Source of the DNA: Aquimarina sp. MAR_2010_214
GTDB lineage: Bacteria > Bacteroidota > Bacteroidia > Flavobacteriales > Flavobacteriaceae
NCBI RefSeq assembly: GCF_002846555.1
Contig: NZ_PJMS01000001.1
Span: forward strand, 4,634,501-4,698,500
Direction: 5' to 3'
Length of the DNA stretch: 64,000 nt
Shown: positions 17,148 to 25,746 of the stretch, piece by piece
Numbering within the stretch: the first letter of the stretch is position 1
Layout of the letters: each line of letters starts with the position of its first letter
Notes under the pieces: generated by a model
What the model saw: the letters and a program-made list of their open reading frames with translations, nothing else
Database searches by the model: none
What the model was told of the DNA's origin: nothing
Program-made: the position numbers and the translations under genes

Positions 17148-17788
17148 TAGATAGTTAAGTTTTGTGTTAGTGCACAAAATTAACTCTATTCTAAGTCCCT
17201 GAAATATACTATACTAGCAACACTTAATACTATTTTACCCAGAGTATCATTTTTATAATAATTTAACACTTAAAACATGATAACAACCAATAAAAATCAT
17301 GATTTAAAACATATTTACTATTTAAAATGTTAATTTATTTGACAATTACCGAAAAAACAACGAGCAATACTCAGGAAGGCAGATTATTTTCTTACAAAAA
17401 CCCTTACATTGAAATCAGGTATACACTAGGATGGGTTTAACTTGCTATTTTGAATGCGCTTTACAAGTACATGACAAAAATTCACACAATATAGAGATGA
17501 GTTGATATGTCATTCCGTTGAATAACGGAATCCACATTATTAATAGCACTATGCCAAAATGGATTCCAGCCTACATTGGAATGACAAAAAAATAACGAAC
17601 ACACATATAATTCACTAAAAACAAACAACTTATACTGTGGTATAGATTTTTCATAATGTAATTAGATACACTTTGCAGGCTTTTCAAAACAAAGACACCC
17701 TCTTCTCCACAAATGGATCCCACTCTATAGTGGGATTGGTTCAGCCAACCATTTTGAATGTGCTTTACACCCTTTTCAAAACAGGGTT
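17148..17788. other. Intergenic region with repeats upstream of the pseudogene
   Basis: About 640 bp with no supported gene. It carries a REPIN-like double hairpin at 17508-17586, an 8-bp hairpin ATCCCACT-CTAT-AGTGGGAT near 17714-17733, and two copies of a short phrase around TTTTGAATGnGCTTTACA (near 17450 and 17753). The 73-codon ORF across 17571-17792 is composed of these repeats and is not credible. Confidence 0.55.
17508..17586. repeat. REPIN-like element: two hairpins in inverted orientation (GTCATTCC ... GGAATGAC)
   Basis: The outer ends GTCATTCC (17509-17516) and GGAATGAC (17578-17585) are inverted repeats. Inside are GGAATCCA and TGGATTCC, also inverted, so each half can fold alone and both halves can pair. 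A diverged copy lies at 18668-18748. Confidence 0.65.
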
Positions 17789-18439
17789 TCACTCAATCTT
17801 GAAAAGCTTATTTTTCATACAATAAATCACTAAGCCTACTCTAGTTTTTACTTCTAACTTTTTAAACACCGTTTCTCTATAATTCTCTATTGTTTTAGGG
17901 CTTAACCCCATTTCTCCAGCGATACCTCTATAGGTAAGTTCTGAGCATGCAAATTTTAAAAATACTCGTTCTTTATCTGTTAATTTCTCCTGTAGGTTTT
18001 TACTACCTCCAGCTTCTTCAGAATTACGTAGTGCTGTTTCAATCTTACCCGAATAATAGAACCCTTGTTCTATGACCATCTTCATAGCAAACTCAAAATT
18101 TTCGGGATGTATATCTTTCAGTAAATATCCTTTGGCTCCTGCTCTAAGCATTCTAATAATGGTTTCTTCATCATCTTCCATTGTTAATGCCAGTACTTTT
18201 TGATCTGGTCGATTTTCTTTAAGCCATTGCATCGTTTGCACACCATCCATCACAGGCATTTTTACATCCAAAAGAATAAGATCTGGTGTCTTTCTTTTAT
18301 GTAAGTAGTATTGAGTGAGCTCTTTTCCATTTTTTAGAATTGCTAAAACCTCATACTTCTCAAGTTTAGATATTAAACTTTCTAGTGATTGTGCAAATAA
18401 AAGATGATCATCGACAATAACTATAGTCTTTTTCTTCAT
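17789..18439 (-). CDS. NarL/FixJ-family response regulator
   Basis: 216 residues. The receiver domain (residues 4-125) has the acidic pair D10-D11, phospho-acceptor D58 in LILLDVKMP, the switch Thr in LALTMEDD and the Lys of GYLLKDIHP. The LuxR-type helix-turn-helix at about 150-210 reads LTDKERVFLKFACSELTYRG, then IAGEMGLSPKTIENYRETVF. It is a DNA-binding transcription factor controlled by phosphorylation. The likely partner is the histidine kinase at 18863-19633, 423 bp upstream on the same strand, with a repeat element between. The target genes are unknown; a GGGGTATTTACCCC palindrome upstream of the kinase operon is a possible site. Confidence 0.9.
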   Translation of the reverse strand: MKKKTIVIVDDHLLFAQSLESLISKLEKYEVLAILKNGKELTQYYLHKRKTPDLILLDVKMPVMDGVQTMQWLKENRPDQKVLALTMEDDEETIIRMLRAGAKGYLLKDIHPENFEFAMKMVIEQGFYYSGKIETALRNSEEAGGSKNLQEKLTDKERVFLKFACSELTYRGIAGEMGLSPKTIENYRETVFKKLEVKTRVGLVIYCMKNKLFKIE

Positions 18440-18862
18440 CTGTTTTTTTTTATTGTTTATTAATTTCAGATAGAATTCGCCATACTTATATTTTGGATGG
18501 TTAATATCGGTTAAGAACAGCTCGCTTTATCTGGATTATTTGTGTACTTATATTATTTAATTACCTATTTTTCAAACATTTAATGCTTACATTAAAGAAT
18601 TATTCGTTTTAATGCAAATTTATAAAGTACATAACAAAAAACAGTATATTTTAGAAATAAGTTGGCTTGTCATTACATTGAAGAACAGAATCCACTATTT
18701 AGAGTACTATCTAAAATGAATCCAATCCTGTTATCCTAAGGGATGACAGGTTGCACGGACGACAAAAACAATAAAGAAAACAGATATACTTAAAACAATA
18801 ATTTAAATCAATATTCGCTTTTTGCCTTTTCCAGAAGTAAATGTATTAAATCAATCTTTAAG
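18440..18862. other. Intergenic gap between histidine kinase and response regulator
   Basis: 423 bp, AT-rich, with a diverged REPIN-like element at 18668-18748. No ORF of note. The gap may hold a separate promoter for the regulator, but none fits the consensus well. Confidence 0.45.
18668..18748. repeat. Diverged REPIN-like element between kinase and regulator genes
   Basis: The ends TGTCAT (18668-18673) and ATGACA (18743-18748) are inverted, with inner AATCCA and ATGAATCC segments in the same order as in the 17508-17586 element. It is less perfect, consistent with an older copy. Confidence 0.5.
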
Positions 18863-19633
18863 TTATATAGGATATGATAAGGTAAGTAAAACTCCTTTTC
18901 CTGGTGAAGATTTATAATCTAGTTTTGCATTTACCAAAGATGCACGGCTTTTCATGTTTAATAAACCAGAATTTGCCTGAACTGATTTTGGATCAAAACC
19001 AACACCATCATCCTGAACTCTAATATTAAGCGCTTCTGAAGTATACTCTAAGGCTACTTCCAGGTTTGAAGCTTCTGCATGTTTTATGGTATTAGAGAAA
19101 AATTCCTGAATGATACGATATAGGATAATCTCATCTTTAGGATCAACATATACTTCTTCTCCTTTTACCGTTAGTGAAGGCGTTAAAAAATTGAGTTTTT
19201 CAAAACGCTTAAGTTCCACATTAATAGACTTTTCTAATCCTACATTTTGAATCACCTCATGATTTAAGGTTTTGGATAAGGTTCGTATTTCTTGTAGACT
19301 GTCCCCTACTAATTTCCTAACATCTTGCAGTGATTCTGATGTTTTATCATCTATAGTAGCCCCCATGATATTTATTTGCATCACCGCAGTCGATAGCAAT
19401 TGCCCGATATTATCATGCAGCTCCCAACTTACATTTTTAAGTGCCTGTTCCTTGATCTCTATACGAGACTTAAAGATCTCATCCTCAAAACGCTGTTCTG
19501 CTTTTAGTTTATCAAGAAGTAGTTTGTTTTTTCGGCGTTGAAAAGCCACAAAAAATATAATACCAAATACTATAAAAAATAAAATAATAATGGTAAAATA
19601 AATAATTAATAAGATTTGTTCTTTCGCGAGCAT
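18863..19633 (-). CDS. Sensor histidine kinase (NarX/HisKA_3 type)
   Basis: About 256 residues from the ATG at 19633 (MLAKEQILLI); a longer reading from 19657 is possible but less likely. One TM helix (about residues 5-32) is followed by a coiled linker. The HisKA_3 dimerisation helix has the phospho-accepting His in WELHDNIGQLLSTAV. The HATPase domain has the N-box EFFSNTIKHA, G1 DDGVGFDP and a C-terminal GLLNMKSRA motif. It has no sensor domain of its own, so sensing may lie in the overlapping upstream membrane protein. Its start lies inside that gene, indicating translational coupling. The output is probably the regulator at 17789-18439. Confidence 0.88.
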   Translation of the reverse strand: MLAKEQILLIIYFTIIILFFIVFGIIFFVAFQRRKNKLLLDKLKAEQRFEDEIFKSRIEIKEQALKNVSWELHDNIGQLLSTAVMQINIMGATIDDKTSESLQDVRKLVGDSLQEIRTLSKTLNHEVIQNVGLEKSINVELKRFEKLNFLTPSLTVKGEEVYVDPKDEIILYRIIQEFFSNTIKHAEASNLEVALEYTSEALNIRVQDDGVGFDPKSVQANSGLLNMKSRASLVNAKLDYKSSPGKGVLLTLSYPI

Positions 19634-20301
19634 AAAACAAGGCCAATAGTAAAGCAAGTATACATAAAAATAATAGCGCTATATAATATTATTTGACGAA
19701 TTTCTACAAAATAAGAACTAATTGAATTCTTGTAGTAGCTTGAATATATAAAAAGAGGAGTAACACATAAATGAAATACCGAAGCCCCTATCGCAACATA
19801 AAAGACTAAATCTTTGCTAAATTCTAGAATTTTTTCACTTCTTAGCATTTCAAAAAAATAAAAAAATACGCTTATTAATATTATGAAAGTACCTATAATC
19901 ATTAGAAATGAAGTATGCACCACAAAAAAGACATCGGTAAATAAAAAATCTAAAACGGAAGAGACGAAAAACAAAATTGCCAGTATACCTAGAATTTTGC
20001 GAAATTTATCACTCTTCAAATAACCTCTAAAATACAACACAAAAAATAATATACTTATTACAGTATAAGTATTGTATAGCCATGCGTTTTTAGCCAAAAA
20101 TGTGTCTTTCAAAAATGATAAATCCTCAAACTTAAGAATCAGTTTAGGTAAGTTCCCTACTATATCAACTATAAAACTTAAACATAAATAGTATACAAAA
20201 TACCGTGTTAATATATCAACACGGTATTTTATTATGCAAATTACACCGACAAGTGCAGCAATAAATTCAGCAACCTGAAAGCTTATCTCAAGAAATTTCA
20301 T
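19606..20301 (-). CDS. Multi-pass membrane protein of the kinase operon (putative sensor)
   Basis: 231 residues with about seven hydrophobic helices (for example FIAALVGVICIIKYRV, WLYNTYTVISILFFVLYF, FLMIIGTFIILISVFFYF, IILYSAIIFMYTCFTIGLVL) and short loops. I do not recognise a named family. Its ATG shares one base with the upstream stop codon (TAATG) and its end overlaps the kinase gene, so all three are co-translated. By position it is a candidate membrane sensor or partner for the kinase, which has only one TM helix. That role is inferred. Confidence 0.8.
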   Translation of the reverse strand: MKFLEISFQVAEFIAALVGVICIIKYRVDILTRYFVYYLCLSFIVDIVGNLPKLILKFEDLSFLKDTFLAKNAWLYNTYTVISILFFVLYFRGYLKSDKFRKILGILAILFFVSSVLDFLFTDVFFVVHTSFLMIIGTFIILISVFFYFFEMLRSEKILEFSKDLVFYVAIGASVFHLCVTPLFIYSSYYKNSISSYFVEIRQIILYSAIIFMYTCFTIGLVLCSRKNKSY

Positions 20302-20717
20302 TAATAAATAATTGGAGGATTTCCACTATTACCATGGTTATAAGGCTCAATATCATAATTATTAGGTGCACCATCACCGCCTTTACCCATTTCTCCTGCG
20401 GGTGCTCCTGTTGGTGATAAAAAGACAGTTGAATACCCCTTCTTGTTTTTACATTTAGACTCAGGATAAGCGCCAAAATAAATTCGAATCCCTGGATTAT
20501 CGATCCCTTGTTTTCTAGATTTCTTCTTTACATATTTAAGATATTTTTGTAATTCCTCAACACTCCAATGAAATTCTCGAGTATCTTCAAATCCAATACA
20601 CTTATCAATTTCTGGTGTTCTGGTGCAGCACCATACATGTTGAAGCTCTTTTGCTTCTTCTGGAGTTATACATTTTTCCGGTCTCTTTTTCTTTCTTTTA
20701 GGTAAACCTTTTCCCAT
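20301..20717 (-). CDS. Hypothetical small basic protein of the kinase operon
   Basis: 138 residues, no signal peptide or TM helix. The N terminus is strongly basic (MGKGLPKRKKKRPEK). Four cysteines lie in the middle (WCCTRTPEIDKC, then SKCKNKK). The C-terminal tail is Gly/Pro/Asn-rich (GKGGDGAPNNYDIEPYNHGN). It is the first gene of the three-gene operon and shares one base with the next start. I do not recognise it. The codon use looks like real coding sequence and the overlap supports it being a gene. Confidence 0.7.
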   Translation of the reverse strand: MGKGLPKRKKKRPEKCITPEEAKELQHVWCCTRTPEIDKCIGFEDTREFHWSVEELQKYLKYVKKKSRKQGIDNPGIRIYFGAYPESKCKNKKGYSTVFLSPTGAPAGEMGKGGDGAPNNYDIEPYNHGNSGNPPIIY

Positions 20718-20895
20718 AACGTTATATTATTTTTAGATTAAATTAGGTTAGATTGATGCTAATATATCCAAAAAACATACAGCAAAGCAAATACACCCTA
20801 CCATACATTCAAAAATCACACAACACTCAAACAGCATCAAACTCCTGTCTACCAATAAATTAAAGCACTTAAAAAAAATTCAAGAAATATTGCAA

Positions 20896-20935
20896 GGGGT
20901 ATTTACCCCCTGCTCCAAATAGGGTGTTTTCCCCC
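20896..20935. promoter_or_regulatory. Tandem operator-like palindromes upstream of the kinase operon
   Basis: GGGGTA-TT-TACCCC is a perfect palindrome at 20896-20909. A degenerate copy starts 25 bp later (20921-20935), about two and a half helical turns away. They lie 180-220 bp upstream of the first gene of the kinase operon. A dimeric NarL-type regulator could bind here; this is inference. Confidence 0.45.
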
Positions 20936-21053
20936 TGTTAGTACAACTCATTGTATATTTTTTCATTTTTTGATCCAAAATTAGTCAATTCGAGAAAGTA
21001 GATAAATTTTTATCCATTGAAAGGAAACAACGTAAGATAACCCGAAACCTTCA

Positions 21054-21233
21054 TGTCTGGTCGAGTGATTTTTCGCAATATCCTCTCGACTACGCTCGAG
21101 ATGACATGGAAAAAATTGCACTTCGACAAGCTCAGCAGAGCTATCGAAACCCAATTGTAGTAATAAGCTTTATTGCATCTCGATACAATTTTATCAACCG
21201 CTATTGCTATTGATAAAATCACTCGATGAGACG
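21054..21233. repeat. Inverted-repeat element copy A (TIR GTCT..TCGAGTGATTTT)
   Basis: The left end TGTCTGGTCGAGTGATTTT and the reverse complement of the right end (21215-21233) agree at 16 of 19 positions. The interior has the CTCGACTACGCTCGAG palindrome and a TTCGACAAGCT phrase. A related element (copy B) lies at 24928-25071, on the other side of the CHAT gene. Confidence 0.6.
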
Positions 21234-21342
21234 TAAGGATATATAAAGTCAACAAATTAGAGAATACATCAACGGTAGTACTTCTTTCTAACCCTTTCCT
21301 AAGTTTACCAAAAGACTCTGGGTGACAGACGTTGTACAATTA

Positions 21343-24300
21343 TCAAACATTTTTCTTTTTTCTCTGATACCAGAACACACCTATACAGAGTAATGTTAAT
21401 GCTCCTAGTCCTATAACCCAATACAACATTGTACTATCTTTAAAAGAAATCGGGGACGGATCTCCAACCAAATAGAACCCACCCCAATAAAAGGGATCTG
21501 TTCGATTAATATTTGCTGTATTGAGGTATTGTAGCTTAGCTTGCTGTAATGCTTTGGCTTTATGCATTCCCGCTTTGAGGTTCTTATAAAATAATTTCAT
21601 TAGCTCAGGGGTGGTTTGATCCGATATTTCCCAACTACTCAATAACAAACTTTTGGTTCCAGCATACTGAAAAGCATTACCTAGACTCATAATCCCCTCT
21701 CCCTTGGCTATTTTTCCTGATCCGGTATTACAGGCACTAAGCACAGTGAGCTCTGCAGGGATATTCATTGCAAACAATTCATGACTATACAGATAACTAT
21801 CTTCTATAGTATCGTTACCTTTGGTAAATAAAAGCTTAGAATTTTCGGGATGTTCATTATCTACATCACCATGCAATGCCAAATGCAGGATATTATATTG
21901 ACCGGCTTTTTTCTTAAAATTAGCCTCTATCGCTTGTGATCCGAAATAATATTGCCCGTCGATAATATCTGAGATGGCTTTGATCTCTTTACGGGTTCCC
22001 GGCAAATCATAATTAGCAGCTCTTAGTGCAGCCAGACTCATTGTTTTTGCACCTGCAATCTCACCATCAGAAAAAGAAAACGCAAGGCACTCTTGCCGTT
22101 TTTTAGATTGTAAACCACTTTGAAAAGGAGCAAATAACAGATTTGCAGAACTGGCATAACTTATAGCATATTCTTTAAGAAGGTATGACAATACCTTAGG
22201 ATCGTATGATACATCATCTCGAATCAATAATAATTCAAAATTAAGATGCCATAACGAACCATCAGGAACGATAATAAGTTGACCTCCCTTAATCTGATCT
22301 TTTATAGGGTTAATTAATTGATTGTACAACTTATAAGAAATCGTCTTAAAAAATATTGTATTTTTAGTAACAATAGCAGCCCTCAAATCTTCAATATTCT
22401 TGTTGAGATCTGGTGTGTGTAGTGTGGTTACTTGTATCACTTTTTTAGAAATCGTAAATGCATAGGTACTACTATCCGATACAAAAAACTCCAACAGTGT
22501 CGTATTCTCATTTAATTCCCCCTGGATACCAGCAACAGATATGATCTTGTTTTGATGTTTTAACTGGTAGTATTTCGGATAGTTTTTTTCTATAACCTGT
22601 GTTAGCGAATCTTGTTTTCTATCAAGATCAAATAGTTTATTTTCATAGGTTATGATTTTAGCTGTATCCTGAACCTCTTTGGATCGTTCTTTAATAACCT
22701 CTGAAATACAGAAAGAGCGTTCTGATTTTAGATGCTGTTCCTGATCGAGGATTGTTTTTGGCAAGCCCAAAAAACTCTTTACATTAGATTCTGCAAGTAA
22801 CTCTTTTAAGGTATTGGCTTTACTTTTTTCTGCATAATAAAAAGCTTGTTGCAACGACTCTTGCTTTTGATTAATTTGATGAAGTAGCAATTGCACTTGT
22901 ATAGCTCCTGCATATATTTTCTGAGCTTGCTTCGCAAAAGTGAGCTTATCCTGATAGGTATGCAATGATTCTCGTATATCCTGCATTAAATTATCTGCTT
23001 TTTGATAGACAACTATACTTTCCTTAAGGTCACTTGGATTATTATTAACATTAAATCGCTCTTGCAATACTCTGGCTTTACCATAAAAAGTGTTTAGCAG
23101 AATATTTAGATCCATATAACCTACTGAATTCAAACCACCTGCACCGCCACTTTTTTTATCAAGATTGGTGTTGGCAGCAATAGCTTTTTCATAATACTGT
23201 ATTGCTTTTTTGTGTTTTTTCGTTTGATGATACACCTCTGCGATCTGGTTATACGATTTTGCTGTTCTGGGATGATGATCACCATCGGTACGAAGTCTTA
23301 TGGTTATGCTTTTTTGTAGATACTCCAGAGCCATATCATATTTCTCTTGCTCTGTATAAAGGTTTGCAATTGTATTATAAATATCACTTACATAATAATT
23401 CATTTCTCCAAACAAACTTATCTGAATTCTTAAGGTTTTCAGATAATACATCAAAGCAATATCATATTCTTTTTTTAAAACATAAAGATCTCCCATATCA
23501 AAGTAGGAATGCGAAGTATCAGAATGGTATTCTCCTTGAGTATTTATTCGTATTGTTAGTGCTTTTTGATAGTAACTTAATGCTAACCCATATTCTTCCT
23601 TAGCTTTATAAGTGTTTGCTATATTATTATATGCACGTGCAACAGCTGAATGATTTCTCCCTAAAGAATGAATAAAATTAATAACTGCTTTTTTATAATA
23701 CAACAAAGCCTTTTCATACTCTCCTCTATATTGATACACACTACCAATATTATTATAATCAGCTCCAAGATAAGAGTGCTGTCTTGGATATACTTTCAAT
23801 TCAATTGTTAAAGATTTTTGATAGTATTCTAATGATTGATTGTACTTTCCTTTTTTAAAATTTATGTTACCTATCTCGGTATATATATTTGTTAGTCTAG
23901 CACGCGTTTTTCCTAATTTCTGAACAAGAATAGTTAAGGCTTTATTATCATACAACAAGGCTGCATCATGTTTTCCCAAAAGCCGATACACAGTCCCAAG
24001 GCTTTCATAACATAATGCAACATTAAGATGGGTCCTTCCAAAAACATCTACCATGATTGCTAACGCCTTTTCCTGATACTCTAACGCATCATCATATCTA
24101 TCGAAACGATCTAAAATATTCCCTATATGATTATAACAGAATGCTACTTCGGGGCTATTAGCTCCAAAAACAGGAGCTCTTATTTCTAAAGCTTTTTGGT
24201 AATTCTCTAAAGCTAGATTGTATTTTCCCAAATGGTAATAGGTCGTTCCTATATCTATATAACTATCCGCTATTTTTTGGTGTTTGTTACCAAAAGTATT

Positions 24301-24885
24301 TATTCTAATCGACAAGGCTTTTTCGTACTGTTCCATGGCCTGATCATATTGTGCTAATACATGATGAATGGTGCCAATATTATGATAACAGTCGGCCACA
24401 TGATGATCTTTATCTCCATAAGCATTCAACTGAATTGTTAAAGCTTTTTGATAATACTCCATCGCCTCTTCGTATTGATCCTGTTCCTTAAGAATATACC
24501 CAATACTATTGTAAGATTTGGCGACATCAGAGTGGTGATCGCCATACATTTTTAATCTAATATCTAATGCTTTTTTAGCATACACCATCGCTTGATCAAA
24601 ATTGTAATTGGCCTTGTAGGCTTCAGCAATTTTATCGTAGCAATCTACCACTCGTTGTTGAGCATTTGATTGCCTATATACCGTTAATGCTTTCTTGAAA
24701 TATACCAATGCACTATCCTGCTTTCTATCGGCTAACAACTCTTCTCCTTTCGAGAAATATTGAGAAGCAATGATGGTATCTTGTGTGGATTGTCCCTGGA
24801 TAGCATAACAAGAGATCAAACAAAGAATCAGGAATACAATTTTGACAGGAAATAGAAATTTTAAGGGGCTCATAAGGGTATTCAT
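21343..24885 (-). CDS. TPR-repeat CHAT-domain (caspase-like) protein, exported and membrane-anchored
   Basis: About 1180 residues from the ATG at 24885 (MNTLMSPLKFL); a start at 24921 would add 12. A signal peptide or N-terminal TM helix (VKIVFLILCLISCYAIQG) is followed by 13 tetratricopeptide repeats with a strict 42-residue period of the kinesin-light-chain type (Y..A...Y.KAL.I). A helical stretch leads to a C-terminal CHAT domain with catalytic-type His in LHLALHGD and Cys in LSACNTGSGK (near residue 1050), then WGGFYLVGDP. A TM helix (YWVIGLGALTLLCIGVFW) and basic tail RKKKNV end it. CHAT proteins are caspase-family peptidases, some used in bacterial immunity. Here it stands alone, flanked by repeats; the periplasmic location suggests a role other than cytosolic defence. 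Confidence 0.9.
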   Translation of the reverse strand: MNTLMSPLKFLFPVKIVFLILCLISCYAIQGQSTQDTIIASQYFSKGEELLADRKQDSALVYFKKALTVYRQSNAQQRVVDCYDKIAEAYKANYNFDQAMVYAKKALDIRLKMYGDHHSDVAKSYNSIGYILKEQDQYEEAMEYYQKALTIQLNAYGDKDHHVADCYHNIGTIHHVLAQYDQAMEQYEKALSIRINTFGNKHQKIADSYIDIGTTYYHLGKYNLALENYQKALEIRAPVFGANSPEVAFCYNHIGNILDRFDRYDDALEYQEKALAIMVDVFGRTHLNVALCYESLGTVYRLLGKHDAALLYDNKALTILVQKLGKTRARLTNIYTEIGNINFKKGKYNQSLEYYQKSLTIELKVYPRQHSYLGADYNNIGSVYQYRGEYEKALLYYKKAVINFIHSLGRNHSAVARAYNNIANTYKAKEEYGLALSYYQKALTIRINTQGEYHSDTSHSYFDMGDLYVLKKEYDIALMYYLKTLRIQISLFGEMNYYVSDIYNTIANLYTEQEKYDMALEYLQKSITIRLRTDGDHHPRTAKSYNQIAEVYHQTKKHKKAIQYYEKAIAANTNLDKKSGGAGGLNSVGYMDLNILLNTFYGKARVLQERFNVNNNPSDLKESIVVYQKADNLMQDIRESLHTYQDKLTFAKQAQKIYAGAIQVQLLLHQINQKQESLQQAFYYAEKSKANTLKELLAESNVKSFLGLPKTILDQEQHLKSERSFCISEVIKERSKEVQDTAKIITYENKLFDLDRKQDSLTQVIEKNYPKYYQLKHQNKIISVAGIQGELNENTTLLEFFVSDSSTYAFTISKKVIQVTTLHTPDLNKNIEDLRAAIVTKNTIFFKTISYKLYNQLINPIKDQIKGGQLIIVPDGSLWHLNFELLLIRDDVSYDPKVLSYLLKEYAISYASSANLLFAPFQSGLQSKKRQECLAFSFSDGEIAGAKTMSLAALRAANYDLPGTRKEIKAISDIIDGQYYFGSQAIEANFKKKAGQYNILHLALHGDVDNEHPENSKLLFTKGNDTIEDSYLYSHELFAMNIPAELTVLSACNTGSGKIAKGEGIMSLGNAFQYAGTKSLLLSSWEISDQTTPELMKLFYKNLKAGMHKAKALQQAKLQYLNTANINRTDPFYWGGFYLVGDPSPISFKDSTMLYWVIGLGALTLLCIGVFWYQRKKKNV

Positions 24886-25746
24886 GTTCAAGTCATTACA
24901 AAACAGAATTATATATAACATAATTCACGTCAGTCAAAGTGATTTTCGATAGAAATTTGTATTTCGACAAGCTTGTCCTGAGTTTACCGAAGGGCTCAAC
25001 AGAACTATCAAAAAACCTAATTTCGATACAATTTTTCTCCGTGTCACTATGAAAAATCACTCAATTTGACGGTTTTTTGAAATTAAACTCTTACATCGAA
25101 TCCAGATTACAAAGATCGCAAAAATGTTGTTTATGATAAACATCTATTCTAAACATTAAATCAACGAGTGTTAATAATTGTTCTTTGATAGATAATCGTG
25201 AAGTTGTAAATTCCGAACTAAGTCAGGAATCCATTTTGAAGTCCTGCTTTTCAATTTGATTTTACAACTACATCAAAATATCTTCTTTTTCTTTTTTTCA
25301 TTGCCAACCCTTCGACTCAGCTCAGGGTGACTAAACAAAAAACGCTAGTCCTAAGAAAGTTCAACTAAAAATATCGTTATCTTCACAAAATTAAATGAAA
25401 CATTTCTGCTAACCTTACCTTTATTAACTATCAATATCATATAGCACCATTTTAACCATTTCGATTCTGAAAAATTTAATTTTACGTTCCATTCACTTCA
25501 TTTTTTACGTTGAATTTTCTTAGGACATCAAAAAAACATGGAGGAAAAATTTAGACTGAAATAACAATTATACTTCAACAGGCCTGCCCAGAGTTTATCG
25601 AAGAGCTCAAACAATACCTTTTAACTAACCCAAAAGATATTTGAGTGTCACATTAAGCTTGTCGAAATGCAATTAAAACTGCCAATTTTGTTGGTCTTCG
25701 ACAGGCTTGTCCTTAGTTTACCGAAGGGCTCAGGGCAAGTATTAAC
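24886..25746. other. Repeat-rich intergenic region
   Basis: About 860 bp without a gene. It holds the inverted-repeat element copy B (24928-25071) and several fragments of the dispersed TTCGACAGGCTTGTCC...ACCGAAGGGCTCAG palindrome (near 24963-25000, 25305-25332, 25577-25612 and 25698-25738). No promoter for pxp genes is expected here since it lies at their 3' end. Confidence 0.55.
24928..25071. repeat. Inverted-repeat element copy B
   Basis: The left end (24928-24946) has GTCA, six variable bases, then GTGATTTT, and the reverse complement of the right end has the same pattern. The interior shares TTCGACAAGCT and TTTCGATACAATTTT phrases with copy A. The two copies bracket the CHAT gene. Confidence 0.55.

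Larger units (their letters stand above)
20718..21342. other. Intergenic region with operator-like palindromes and an inverted-repeat element
   Basis: About 625 bp. It contains GGGGTATTTACCCC (20896-20909), a related copy AGGGTGTTTTCCCCC at 20921-20935, and a 180-bp element at 21054-21233. The 109-codon ORF at 21010-21339 is made of repeat sequence and is not a gene. Confidence 0.55.

Noticed and set aside
17571..17792. 73-codon minus-strand ORF
   Set aside because: Built from intergenic repeat sequence, with no initiation context or domain.
20288..20476. 62-codon minus-strand ORF inside the small-protein gene
   Set aside because: It overlaps the better supported 138-codon gene in another frame. 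The TAATG overlap supports the longer gene.
21010..21339. 109-codon minus-strand ORF
   Set aside because: Runs through the inverted-repeat element (copy A); the reading frame is an accident of the repeat.
21343..24885. CHAT protein as part of a CRISPR or other defence island
   Set aside because: No cas genes, repeat-spacer array or known defence genes are nearby.
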